Assembly: GCA_017554385.1 (NCBI GenBank)
Contig: JAFZIL010000032.1
Coordinates: 1-64,000, forward strand
Source: Prevotella sp.
GTDB lineage: Bacteria > Bacteroidota > Bacteroidia > Bacteroidales > Bacteroidaceae
Direction of reading: 5' to 3'
DNA length: 64,000 bases
The notes beneath the pieces are model-generated. The model had not been told where the DNA came from, searched no databases, and saw only the letters and a program-made list of their open reading frames with translations. The first letter of the stretch is position 1, and each line of letters starts with the position of its first letter. The translations under genes and the position numbers were made by a program. This document shows, in pieces, positions 28,602 through 37,439 of this stretch.

Positions 28602-30977
28602 ATGAAACGACTATCAGTCAACCTTCTCCTTACTGCCATCACCAGCATTGTGCCTATAGGCTTGCTGGCACAACACTTAGTGTTCAGCCAGCCTCACGGA
28701 TTCTACGACAGCTCGTTCTCGGTGAACATCGTCAGTGATTCCAACGACACCATCGACGTGCCGCAAGGAGCCATTATACGCTATACGCTCGACGGCAGTG
28801 AGCCTACCGCTACCAGTGCCGTCTTCTCGCAACCGCTACAGGTGACGGGCAATACCATTCTGCGTGCCGTTGCCGTTGCCGACACGGGCATAGTGACACC
28901 CATCGCCACCGCTACCTACCTCTTTATCAATGACGTACTAAAGCAGTCCAACAACCCGAAAGGATATCCTGACACATGGGGCAAATACACTACCATCAGC
29001 GGAAGAGCCATAGCCGACTACGAGATGGATCCAGAGATGACCGACGACCCGACATTGCGGCCCAAGATTATTGAGGGACTGAAGCAGCTGCCCGTGCTGA
29101 GCATCGTCACTGACAAAGACAATCTCTTCAGTCACGAGAACGACTCCGTCCGCGGTGGCATCTACATCTTCACAGGTCCACCTGTGGGTGACAATACCGG
29201 CCACGGCTGGACGCGTCCAGCCAGTGTGGAGATGTTCGGTGGCGGCCATGACTTCAGCGTGAACTGTGGCCTACGCCTGCACGGTGGTCACGGTCGTCTG
29301 GCCGAGAAGAACCCGAAGCATTCGTTCCGACTGGTGTTCAAGGAGAAATATGGTGGTCCGAAGACGCTGAAGTACCCACTCTTTGGTGAAGACCAGCCCG
29401 CGAAGTTCGACCAGCTCGTGCTGCGCTGCCACTTTGGCAACAGCTGGCAGCACTGGGGCGATGGCAACCGGACGAATGCACAATACACCCGCGACGTGTG
29501 GGCCCGCCGCATGCAGCGCAAGATAGGTCATACGAACGTGAACGCCCTCTACGTCCATCTCTTCCTGAACGGCATGTACTGGGGTATGTACAATATTGCA
29601 GAGCGTGTCGATGACCAGTTCGGCAAAGACCACCTCGGAGGCAAGAAAAGCGACATTGACGTCATCAAGGTCGAGGAAGACGGAGGCAACCACATCGAAG
29701 CTGCCGAAGGTGACCTCGATGCCTGGAACCTCATGGTAGAGACTGCCGCCATGGCTACCGACGACGTTGCCTACAACCGCCTGCAGGGTCTCAACGCAAA
29801 CGGAGAGCGCGACCCCGAACTTGAGCCGCTACTCGACATCGACAACTTCATCGACTACATGCTCATCAACCAATATGGCGGCAATACAGACTGGGCCCAC
29901 CACAACTGGTACGCTCTGCGCCGCAAGGGTACAGATAGTCAGGGCTTCCGCTTCCTGTGCTGGGACACCGAGATTATCTTTGAGAGCGTTCGCGAGAACG
30001 TTTTGGGAAAGAACAACGGCAGTTCCTATCCCACCGGTATCTTCCAGAGCCTGCTGGGTAACCAGACCTTTGCACGCCGCTATCTGCGCCGCGCCAAGGA
30101 ACTTCTGAAAAACAATGGAATGCTCGGACAAGAGAGCGTCGTTGCCGTATGGGACAGTCTCTACAACACCATCTCCTCGGCCCTCTATGCCGAGGCTGCA
30201 CGCTGGGGCGACTATCGCCGCGATGTGCACCAGTGGCAGACGGCCGGCCAACTCTACACCGTCGACGAACACTATATGGCCCAGCGCAACAAACTACTCA
30301 ACGAGTACTTCCCCTACCGTTCTGCCAACGTATTAGACAACATCAACGGCTACCTGAACATCGATGACTTCGAGGTACCAGATGACTGGATAGCATTGTC
30401 GAAATCGATGTTCCACGAGTGGGACGGCGGAGGTGCCGATGCCCATCCTACCAACACCAATCTTGACGTAGACTGGAACATGGGTGTCAATGCCAGTGGT
30501 GGAACAGCCATAGCCGGTTTTCGCAATGTCGAGAACAACCGCTTTGCCGACCTAAGCGACTATGAGAGACTGATTCTGCGTGGGTCTGGTAGTGGCCTGC
30601 GTATCCTGGCAAACCGCCTTGTAGCTCACGGCCCGTATAAACAGATCACTGTCTCGTTCAACGAGAGCGATCCCTACTGGGATACCGACCTCAATGCTAT
30701 TGTCCTGCCACTGGACGACCTGAAGACTATACCTACAAACGAAGGCAACCCGCGCACCGACGACTTTGTCCACCTGAACGTGCTGAAGGTAGACTGGAAC
30801 AGTATGGCTCGCGTCAACGGTGCCTATCTGACAAGAGGTGCGATGCCTTCGTCTGTAACCTTTACCAGTGCCTTCAGCAAAAACGACAACCACTATTACA
30901 ACCTGAACGGTCAGGTGGTTGACCACCCGGTGAAGGGCATCTTTGTGAAGAACGGAAAGAAAATCATTATCAAATAA
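28602..30977 (+). CDS. Secreted CotH-family protein
   Basis: A 791-residue secreted protein, signal peptide about 1-23. Residues 30-108 form a chitobiase-type Ig module (RYTLDGSEPT). Residues about 160-540 match the CotH family: the IYIF and LRLHGGHGR motifs, YWGMYNIAERVDDQF, and the core NTDW (Asp430) plus CWDTE (Asp455). CotH of Bacillus is an atypical protein kinase of the spore coat; the role of the large Bacteroidota homologues is unknown, and here the protein would act outside the cytoplasm, where ATP is scarce. The remainder (about 580-750) is a beta-rich region. The protein ends in a sorting-like tail (YYNLNGQVV...GIFVKNGKKIIIK). It lies between GH97 and a CE1 esterase in the operon. 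I infer surface attachment or modification rather than sugar cleavage. Confidence 0.83.
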   Translation: MKRLSVNLLLTAITSIVPIGLLAQHLVFSQPHGFYDSSFSVNIVSDSNDTIDVPQGAIIRYTLDGSEPTATSAVFSQPLQVTGNTILRAVAVADTGIVTPIATATYLFINDVLKQSNNPKGYPDTWGKYTTISGRAIADYEMDPEMTDDPTLRPKIIEGLKQLPVLSIVTDKDNLFSHENDSVRGGIYIFTGPPVGDNTGHGWTRPASVEMFGGGHDFSVNCGLRLHGGHGRLAEKNPKHSFRLVFKEKYGGPKTLKYPLFGEDQPAKFDQLVLRCHFGNSWQHWGDGNRTNAQYTRDVWARRMQRKIGHTNVNALYVHLFLNGMYWGMYNIAERVDDQFGKDHLGGKKSDIDVIKVEEDGGNHIEAAEGDLDAWNLMVETAAMATDDVAYNRLQGLNANGERDPELEPLLDIDNFIDYMLINQYGGNTDWAHHNWYALRRKGTDSQGFRFLCWDTEIIFESVRENVLGKNNGSSYPTGIFQSLLGNQTFARRYLRRAKELLKNNGMLGQESVVAVWDSLYNTISSALYAEAARWGDYRRDVHQWQTAGQLYTVDEHYMAQRNKLLNEYFPYRSANVLDNINGYLNIDDFEVPDDWIALSKSMFHEWDGGGADAHPTNTNLDVDWNMGVNASGGTAIAGFRNVENNRFADLSDYERLILRGSGSGLRILANRLVAHGPYKQITVSFNESDPYWDTDLNAIVLPLDDLKTIPTNEGNPRTDDFVHLNVLKVDWNSMARVNGAYLTRGAMPSSVTFTSAFSKNDNHYYNLNGQVVDHPVKGIFVKNGKKIIIK

Positions 30978-30994
30978 TACCAAAGATACAACCA

Positions 30995-32749
30995 ATGAAA
31001 CACCTTATCTCTCTATTACTATTGCTGATAGCAGGCACAGTATGTGCCCATGCCGACAACATCACCGTCAACGGCACGAACCGCAACTACGTAGTCTACG
31101 CGCCAAAGAATCTCGGCGAAAACCGTCCGTTGCTCATCTCATGCCACGGTTCGAATCAAGATGCGAACTACCAGAAAGGCATGCTCGTCATTGAGAGTGT
31201 GGCCGACACTGCCAAGTTCGTTACCGTTTTCCCTAACGGCATTAACAAACAATGGGACATCTCCGGTGACCGTGACATCAACTTCGTGCTCGCCTTGATC
31301 GACAAGATGGTCGAACAGTATAAAATCGACCGCAACCGCGTCTATCTCTCCGGCTTCTCCATGGGCGGCATGTTCACCTACCACGCCATGAACCGGATTG
31401 CCGACAAAATTGCCGCTTTCGCACCTATCAGTGGCTATTCGATGGGCGGAACCACGGCTAATGCCAGTGTGCGTCCTATCCCTATCATCCATACCCATGG
31501 CACAAGCGACGATGTGGTCGGCTTCAGTGGTGTGCAAGGCGCATTGAACGCCTGGATCAACCACAACCACTGTCCCACGCAGGCCAAGGTTGAAACTCGC
31601 TATCGTGGTGCTGCACACATTACCCGTCGCACCTGGGGACCTGGCGACAACGGTGTCGAGGTAGTATTGATGGAGATGGCAGGCAAAGGCCATTGGATCT
31701 CGAACGACAACGGTGTGAAGACTGGCGACGAGATTTGGAAGTTCTGTAAGCGTTACTCCCTTGAGTTGAAAGACCCCGTGGTGAGAATCACAGCTCCGAA
31801 GAGCGGTCTGACATACATCACTCTGGGCGGTCAGTCCGAAATATCATCGTTCACAATGAAAGCAACAGCCAGCGACCCTGACGGACAGGTAGTGAAAGTG
31901 GCATTCTACGACGGCAACACCCTACTTACCGAGATGACCCAAGCCCCTTATAGCTACGTCATCAACAACCTGACGAAAGGCAAGCACGAACTGCGCGCCG
32001 TGGCTACCGACGACGAGGGACGCACAGGCAGCACCTCAGTTATCATGAACATTGAGGAACCTACGGGTAGCTATATTTTCAGCAAGGTATTCGAGAATGT
32101 TGAAGGCGGTGTGCCCGAAGGATGGGCCACTTACGATGGTGCCGAGCGCCGAGCCGGCTATGCCTCAGGCTTCTCATCGGGACCACGCGTGTTCCATTTC
32201 ACCGGGTCGCAGCACGACTTCGAATGGGGACTCTACACCCGTAACACCACAGGTAAAACAAAGGAAGGATATGCCCGCTTCGGTGACAAGAGCACGACGA
32301 CTACGTTGACACTCTATCCCGGCAACTACAAGGTTTATCATAGAGTGTGCAATTGGAACTGTGCCGACTTCTCACCCGTAACCATCGCTATCGAGACTGC
32401 TGCAGGACAGGAAATCTACAGCGAGACCTTCACCCCGACGGCCAACATTGGCAATACTGCCAGCAATGATTTCTCAGGCACGACGACGCGCAACTTCTCC
32501 TTCGATGTGACAGAGAAGGGACGCTATGCCATCACCTTCTATACGGCAGATGGCTCATGGACTGACCTGGTCGTCGGACAGGCATCCATCCGTCGCAATG
32601 GCGACCTTACGGCTATCAGTGGCGTGACAGAGACCCAAGAAGCGACAGACATCGTCTACGACCTACAGGGCCGTAAGCTTGGACACGCGTCGCTGGCCAA
32701 GGGCCTCTACATGAAGAATGGAAAGAAATACTTTCAGCATAACAGGTAA
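30995..32749 (+). CDS. CE1 feruloyl/acetyl esterase with Ig and beta-sandwich modules
   Basis: A 584-residue secreted protein, signal peptide 1-20. Residues about 22-258 are a CE1 esterase of the LpqC/PHB-depolymerase-like type with Ser122 in GFSMGG, Asp172 in THGTSDD and His233 in GKGHW. Feruloyl esterase on arabinoxylan is the usual role; acetyl esterase is an alternative. Residues about 260-352 are a bacterial Ig-like domain (VRITAPKSG...). Residues about 356-545 are a beta-sandwich that may bind carbohydrate. The C-terminal tail (IVYDLQGRKL...GLYMKNGKKY) resembles type IX sorting signals. It lies between CotH and GH31 in the operon, with spacings of 17 and 24 bp. Confidence 0.87.
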   Translation: MKHLISLLLLLIAGTVCAHADNITVNGTNRNYVVYAPKNLGENRPLLISCHGSNQDANYQKGMLVIESVADTAKFVTVFPNGINKQWDISGDRDINFVLALIDKMVEQYKIDRNRVYLSGFSMGGMFTYHAMNRIADKIAAFAPISGYSMGGTTANASVRPIPIIHTHGTSDDVVGFSGVQGALNAWINHNHCPTQAKVETRYRGAAHITRRTWGPGDNGVEVVLMEMAGKGHWISNDNGVKTGDEIWKFCKRYSLELKDPVVRITAPKSGLTYITLGGQSEISSFTMKATASDPDGQVVKVAFYDGNTLLTEMTQAPYSYVINNLTKGKHELRAVATDDEGRTGSTSVIMNIEEPTGSYIFSKVFENVEGGVPEGWATYDGAERRAGYASGFSSGPRVFHFTGSQHDFEWGLYTRNTTGKTKEGYARFGDKSTTTTLTLYPGNYKVYHRVCNWNCADFSPVTIAIETAAGQEIYSETFTPTANIGNTASNDFSGTTTRNFSFDVTEKGRYAITFYTADGSWTDLVVGQASIRRNGDLTAISGVTETQEATDIVYDLQGRKLGHASLAKGLYMKNGKKYFQHNR

Positions 32750-32773
32750 AAATCACCTACAAACTATAACAAT

Positions 32774-35140
32774 ATGAGAAAGACATTGTCAACAATCGTG
32801 ATGTTGCTGGCCTGCCTGGTTGGCACAGCACAGGACGTGAAGGTCGAATTCTTCACGCCAGGTATCGTGCACGTGGTAAAGGGTAAACCCACGAAGAGCC
32901 TCGTCGTCAACGCGCAGCCAGCCGATGTCGCCGTACAGCGGCAGGGCAACACCTACCGCACCAGCGAACTCACAGTAAAACTCGACCCCACCAAGGGCAC
33001 GCTGACGTTTCTTACCGCCAAGGGCAAAGTGCTGCTGCGCGAGAAAAGTGCTGCCACTTTCGCACCTGAAGCCACGCCGGGAAACAACGGCAAGTGGCAG
33101 GTCAGCCAGACCTTCCTTCTCGACAAGGATGAGGCCATCTATGGTCTGGGCACTATCCAAAACGGTAAGATGAACCGCCGTGGGGAGAAGAAACGCATGG
33201 AACAGAGCAATCTGGAGGACTACCAGAACGTGCTACAGTCAATAAAAGGATGGGGCATTTACTGGGAGAACTATTCCCCTACGCTCTTCGAGGACAATGC
33301 CAACGGCATGATGTTCAGCTCGGAGGTAGGCCAGGGCGTGGACTACTACTTCATGTATGGTGGATCGGCTGACGGTGTCATCGCCCAGATGCGCCATCTA
33401 AGTGGCGACGTGCCCATGTTTCCCTTGTGGACCTACGGTTTCTGGCAGTCAAAGGAGCGTTACAAGAGTGCCAAGGAGACAGAAGGCATCGTCGACAAGT
33501 ACCGCGAGATGAAGGTGCCCCTCGACGGTATCATCCAGGACTGGCAGTACTGGGGAAGCAACTATCTGTGGAACGCGATGGACTTCCTGGCTGAGGACTT
33601 TTCGAATGGCAAGCAGATGATTGACAACGTACACAAGAAGCATGCCCACTTCATGATCAGTATCTGGGCAAGTTTCGGACCGATGACCCTGCAGTTTCGC
33701 GAACTCAACGAGAAGGGTCTGCTGATGCCCTTCGAGACATGGCCTCAGAGCGGCATCTCACATGTTTGGCCACCCATCATGAAATACCCTTCAGGCGTGA
33801 AGGTCTACGACGCCTTCCATCCAGAGGCCCGCGCCATCTACTGGAAATATCTTAAAACCCTCTACGACTACGGCACCGACGCGTGGTGGATGGACTCCAC
33901 CGACCCCGATTTCTTCAATCCGAAGGAGAGCGACTATGAGCACAAGGTGTATGGAGGCACCTGGCGCTCGCAACGCAATGCCTTCCCCTTGGAGACCGTT
34001 CGCGGCATCTACCAGGCTCAGCGCAAGGACTATCCCGGCCAGAAGCGTGTCTTCATCATGACCCGCTCGTCCTTTGCCGGACAGCAGCACTACGGCTCGA
34101 ACATGTGGAGTGGCGACGTGAACTCGTCGTGGGACATGCTGCGCAAGCAGGTGCCTGCAGGTCTGAGCTTCTCGCTCTCGGGCAATCCCAACTTCAATAC
34201 CGACATCGGTGGTTTCTTCTGCGGATCCTACAACACCCGAGGTTCCGGCTCAGCTCCGCGCAACCCGCAATATCAGGAACTCTATGTTCGCTGGATGCAG
34301 TACGGACTATTCTGCCCCGTGTTCCGCAGCCATGGCACTGACGCTCCTCGCGAAATATGGAACTTCGGCAAGAAGGGCGAGCCTGTCTACGATGCCATCG
34401 CCTCGACAATCGGCCTGCGCTATCGTCTACTGCCCTATCTCTACAGCACTGCCTGGCAGGTAACATCCGCCAATGGCAGCTACCTACGCCCGCTCTTCAG
34501 CGACTTTGCTGCCGACAAGAACACGTGGAACACAACCGATGAGTTCATGTTCGGCACTGCTATACTGGCCGCTCCCATCCTGAAAGCGCAATATACCGAG
34601 GAGAAGATTGTGCGCACCGACCCTATGTCAGGATGGGAAGAGAATTCCTCACGCAGTATGGTACGCGAAGTTAGCGCGGACTGGAGCGAAACCCATCAGA
34701 CTACGAAATACTTGCCAAAGGGAACGCTTTGGTATGATTTCTGGACGGGTGAGCAGATGCGTGGAGGACGCGATATCACTTTCACAACCTCTCTCGACCG
34801 CGTTCCCATGTTCGTGCGTGCAGGTAGCATACTACCCCTCGGACCCGAAATGCAGTACGTGGGCGAGAAGAGCTGGCAGCAGCTGGAACTGCGCGTCTAT
34901 CCCGGTGCCGACGGAACGTTTACCCTCTATGAGGACGAGGGCGACAACTACAACTATGAACGTGGTGTCTACACGACCATCGACTTCCAGTGGAGCGACA
35001 AGACGCGTACACTTACCATAGGCGAGCGCAAGGGAGAATATCCCGGTATGCTGACCAACCGCCAGTTCACGGTGGTCACACCCGACGGCAAGAGCAAGAC
35101 GGTCGACTATGCCGGTCAGCGTATCTCCGTCAGCCTCTGA
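32774..35140 (+). CDS. GH31 alpha-xylosidase/alpha-glucosidase
   Basis: A 788-residue secreted GH31 enzyme, signal peptide 1-19. The N-terminal beta-sandwich covers about 21-215 and the barrel about 216-570, with nucleophile Asp374 in WWMDSTDPD and acid/base Asp448 in WSGDVNSSW. The proximal and distal C-terminal sandwiches follow to the end. In Bacteroidota hemicellulose clusters such enzymes are often alpha-xylosidases; the context of xylan or xyloglucan debranching supports that, but alpha-glucosidase or alpha-galactosidase activity is also known in the family. There is no PA14 insert, unlike some xyloglucan-specific members. It is the last gene of the GH10-GH31 operon, followed by a stem-loop. 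Confidence 0.88.
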   Translation: MRKTLSTIVMLLACLVGTAQDVKVEFFTPGIVHVVKGKPTKSLVVNAQPADVAVQRQGNTYRTSELTVKLDPTKGTLTFLTAKGKVLLREKSAATFAPEATPGNNGKWQVSQTFLLDKDEAIYGLGTIQNGKMNRRGEKKRMEQSNLEDYQNVLQSIKGWGIYWENYSPTLFEDNANGMMFSSEVGQGVDYYFMYGGSADGVIAQMRHLSGDVPMFPLWTYGFWQSKERYKSAKETEGIVDKYREMKVPLDGIIQDWQYWGSNYLWNAMDFLAEDFSNGKQMIDNVHKKHAHFMISIWASFGPMTLQFRELNEKGLLMPFETWPQSGISHVWPPIMKYPSGVKVYDAFHPEARAIYWKYLKTLYDYGTDAWWMDSTDPDFFNPKESDYEHKVYGGTWRSQRNAFPLETVRGIYQAQRKDYPGQKRVFIMTRSSFAGQQHYGSNMWSGDVNSSWDMLRKQVPAGLSFSLSGNPNFNTDIGGFFCGSYNTRGSGSAPRNPQYQELYVRWMQYGLFCPVFRSHGTDAPREIWNFGKKGEPVYDAIASTIGLRYRLLPYLYSTAWQVTSANGSYLRPLFSDFAADKNTWNTTDEFMFGTAILAAPILKAQYTEEKIVRTDPMSGWEENSSRSMVREVSADWSETHQTTKYLPKGTLWYDFWTGEQMRGGRDITFTTSLDRVPMFVRAGSILPLGPEMQYVGEKSWQQLELRVYPGADGTFTLYEDEGDNYNYERGVYTTIDFQWSDKTRTLTIGERKGEYPGMLTNRQFTVVTPDGKSKTVDYAGQRISVSL

Positions 35141-35154
35141 TTACCATCTGATCT

Positions 35155-35195
35155 TGAACGAGCCCCTGTTTGAAATCCAAGCAGGGGCTCGTTCA
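35155..35195. repeat. Palindromic repeat, single copy after the GH31 gene
   Basis: A 14-bp inverted repeat (TGAACGAGCCCCTG at 35155-35168, paired with 35182-35195) with a 13-base loop. No T-tract follows, so it is not a classical terminator, but it lies 14 bases after the last gene of an operon and may define the transcript end. The core AGCCCCTGTTTGA is identical to part of the repeat cluster at 45301-45425. Confidence 0.8.
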
Positions 35196-35306
35196 TGATG
35201 AATATGGGATGAAAGAAATGCAACACAACTTCCGTGTAATGCCGACAAAGTAACAAATCGAAAACTATCTGATACGTATACTGAACCTTATCATGCTGAT
35301 AATTCC

Positions 35307-35314
35307 TAACTTTG
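35307..35314 (+). promoter_or_regulatory. -7 box for the GH43-GH10/CE1 operon
   Basis: TAACTTTG matches TAnnTTTG. It overlaps the reading frame that opens at 35293, so translation must begin downstream, at 35335 or 35344. Confidence 0.65.
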
Positions 35315-35334
35315 CACAAGAAATAACTAAAAAC

Positions 35335-37434
35335 ATGTCAACAATGATAAAAAGAACAGCAACACTCATCATTGCATTCGCTGCCACGATGGCCGTGAAT
35401 GCCCAGAATCCTTATCTGCCACTGTGGGAACATCTTCCCGACGGTGAGCCGCGCGTATTCGACGACCCCGACAATCCCGGACATCAGCGTGCCTATATCA
35501 TAGGCTCCCACGATGTGCATTACGACAAATACTGCGGCAACGACGTGCGCATGTGGTCGGCACCCGTCGAAGACCTCTCGCAATGGCGCGACGAAGGTCC
35601 CATCTTCTCGTGGTATGTGGGCGGACAGTGGGACACGATGTATGCCCCCGATCTCGTTTGTACCACCGACCGCACGACGGGCAAGAAGACCTACTGGCTC
35701 TATCCCCACTCACGTGGCTGGGGACGAATCGCCATGGTGTGCAAGGGCGACCGCCCCAATGGTCCCTTTACGCCAGTGAACCTTACTGAAGACGGTTCAA
35801 GCTGTGTCGAGGGTTCACTCATTGACTTCGACCCATCGGTGTTCATTGAACCGGTCAACAACAAAAAGGACAAGGACTACGACAAGGGCTACCGAGCATA
35901 CTTGTTCTACGGTTTCCAGCACAGCACAGCCTGCGAACTCGACCAGGAAACGATGTTCAGCAAGCGCCCCGGCACTGAGCTGATAGACCCCTTCATCCCT
36001 GCCAGCAGCCGCGATGGAAAGCTCTTGGACAAGGAGGGCAGCGAGTATAAAGCACTCTATAAAGGTCAGAACCCACTCGACTTCAACTTCTTCGAGGCAT
36101 CGTCCATCCGACAGGTGGGCAACAAATACGTCATGGTATTCTCGGGTTATAGCGGCAAGGAGTACGGACTCGACAACACGAACAGCGCCCTGCGCTATGC
36201 CTACGGCGACTCGCCCTTAGGACCTTGGCGTTCGGGTGGTGTCCTCGTGGACTCACGTGGTGTCGTTCCTAATGAGGACGGCTCGAAACTCATCACCACC
36301 AATGCCGGGCACAACACCCACGGCTCGCTTCAGGAAATAAACGGCCAGTGGTATGTGTTCTATCATCGTCCCCCACGTGGCTTCGGCAATGCCCGTCAGG
36401 CCATGGTAGCTCCGGTAAAGATCGAGTGGGACAAGAAGCCCGTAGCAAAGGGTGGACAGGTGCGCATCACCGGCTACGACCCCTTCACGAAAAACAATGA
36501 GTGGACTGCAAAGGCTACAGACGGTAACGAATATACCGGTGCAGAAGTGACCAGCGAGGGTTTCCAAATATTCGGACTGCCGCCTTACGGCTTCTACTCT
36601 GCCGGCATTGCCTGCTACTGGACAGGCCCGAATGCCAACCAATACCTACAGGACAACCACGATGTGTGGAACAACTCGATGGACTTAGCCGGACTTCAGA
36701 ACGGCTCTGTCATCGGCTTCAAGTACTTCAACTTTGAAGGTCTCGACGAGGACACTAAGGGCGTGAAAGCTTTCGGTGGTATCGGTAAAAACGACACACC
36801 CTTCCTCAAGCTCCGTCTGACAACCGAGGGTGGAAACCTCGGTGCCTTCAAAATTCACGTCATGCTTGACGGACCATATACCCAAGCTCCCTGGAACGGA
36901 CGCGAACTTGAAGTCATCAACCTCGTCTCCAAGGAAAGACCAGAGACGAAGGTAGAGATTCATCAGCTGAGAAACGAGACTCGCGACTTGCTGGCCAGCC
37001 TGAAGGGCAAGCATGCCATATTCCTCGTGGTCGAAGGCCCCGATGTGAAGCAGCCTGAACAGCAGCAGCGCGGACCATGGGGTGGTCGTCAGCAACAGCC
37101 ACAACGCCCGAAGGGTCTCTTCACCCTGCACGGCATCGGCTTCGACTGCCACATGTTTGACCAGTCTAACCTTCCTGTTGTGCCCGAGATTACCATCACC
37201 GCCGACGGCAAGCCCATCAACATTCCCGACACGCCCGTCCGCGCCACCAACCAGAACGGTCTGATGGATGCCACGACCTATCAATGCTATGCCCCACTGA
37301 GAGATGGTGTCCACACGCTCAAAGCCACTTCCAATGTACCTGACGTGGAAATCCACATCAGCCCCATTGTCGAGGGACGAGCCACGGTAAAGGCCACCTA
37401 TAACGGTAAAACGAAAACCTTCCTAATCAACTGA
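35335..37434 (+). CDS. GH43 enzyme with C-terminal beta-sandwich domains
   Basis: A 699-residue secreted GH43 protein. ATG 35335 or 35344 are both possible; both follow the promoter, and 35344 has the more typical upstream sequence and signal peptide. The propeller spans about 25-385 with Asp44 (DDP), Asp166 (DFDPSVF) and Glu254 (NFFEASSI), an intact triad. Residues about 390-570 are a CBM6-like jelly roll, then a Gln/Gly/Arg-rich loop (PEQQQRGPWGGRQQQPQRP), then a terminal beta domain. Beta-xylosidase or alpha-L-arabinofuranosidase activity is expected; I cannot place the subfamily. It is the first of three consecutive, unlike GH43 genes in one operon, five bases before the next. Confidence 0.85.
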   Translation: MSTMIKRTATLIIAFAATMAVNAQNPYLPLWEHLPDGEPRVFDDPDNPGHQRAYIIGSHDVHYDKYCGNDVRMWSAPVEDLSQWRDEGPIFSWYVGGQWDTMYAPDLVCTTDRTTGKKTYWLYPHSRGWGRIAMVCKGDRPNGPFTPVNLTEDGSSCVEGSLIDFDPSVFIEPVNNKKDKDYDKGYRAYLFYGFQHSTACELDQETMFSKRPGTELIDPFIPASSRDGKLLDKEGSEYKALYKGQNPLDFNFFEASSIRQVGNKYVMVFSGYSGKEYGLDNTNSALRYAYGDSPLGPWRSGGVLVDSRGVVPNEDGSKLITTNAGHNTHGSLQEINGQWYVFYHRPPRGFGNARQAMVAPVKIEWDKKPVAKGGQVRITGYDPFTKNNEWTAKATDGNEYTGAEVTSEGFQIFGLPPYGFYSAGIACYWTGPNANQYLQDNHDVWNNSMDLAGLQNGSVIGFKYFNFEGLDEDTKGVKAFGGIGKNDTPFLKLRLTTEGGNLGAFKIHVMLDGPYTQAPWNGRELEVINLVSKERPETKVEIHQLRNETRDLLASLKGKHAIFLVVEGPDVKQPEQQQRGPWGGRQQQPQRPKGLFTLHGIGFDCHMFDQSNLPVVPEITITADGKPINIPDTPVRATNQNGLMDATTYQCYAPLRDGVHTLKATSNVPDVEIHISPIVEGRATVKATYNGKTKTFLIN

Positions 37435-37439
37435 GCCGA

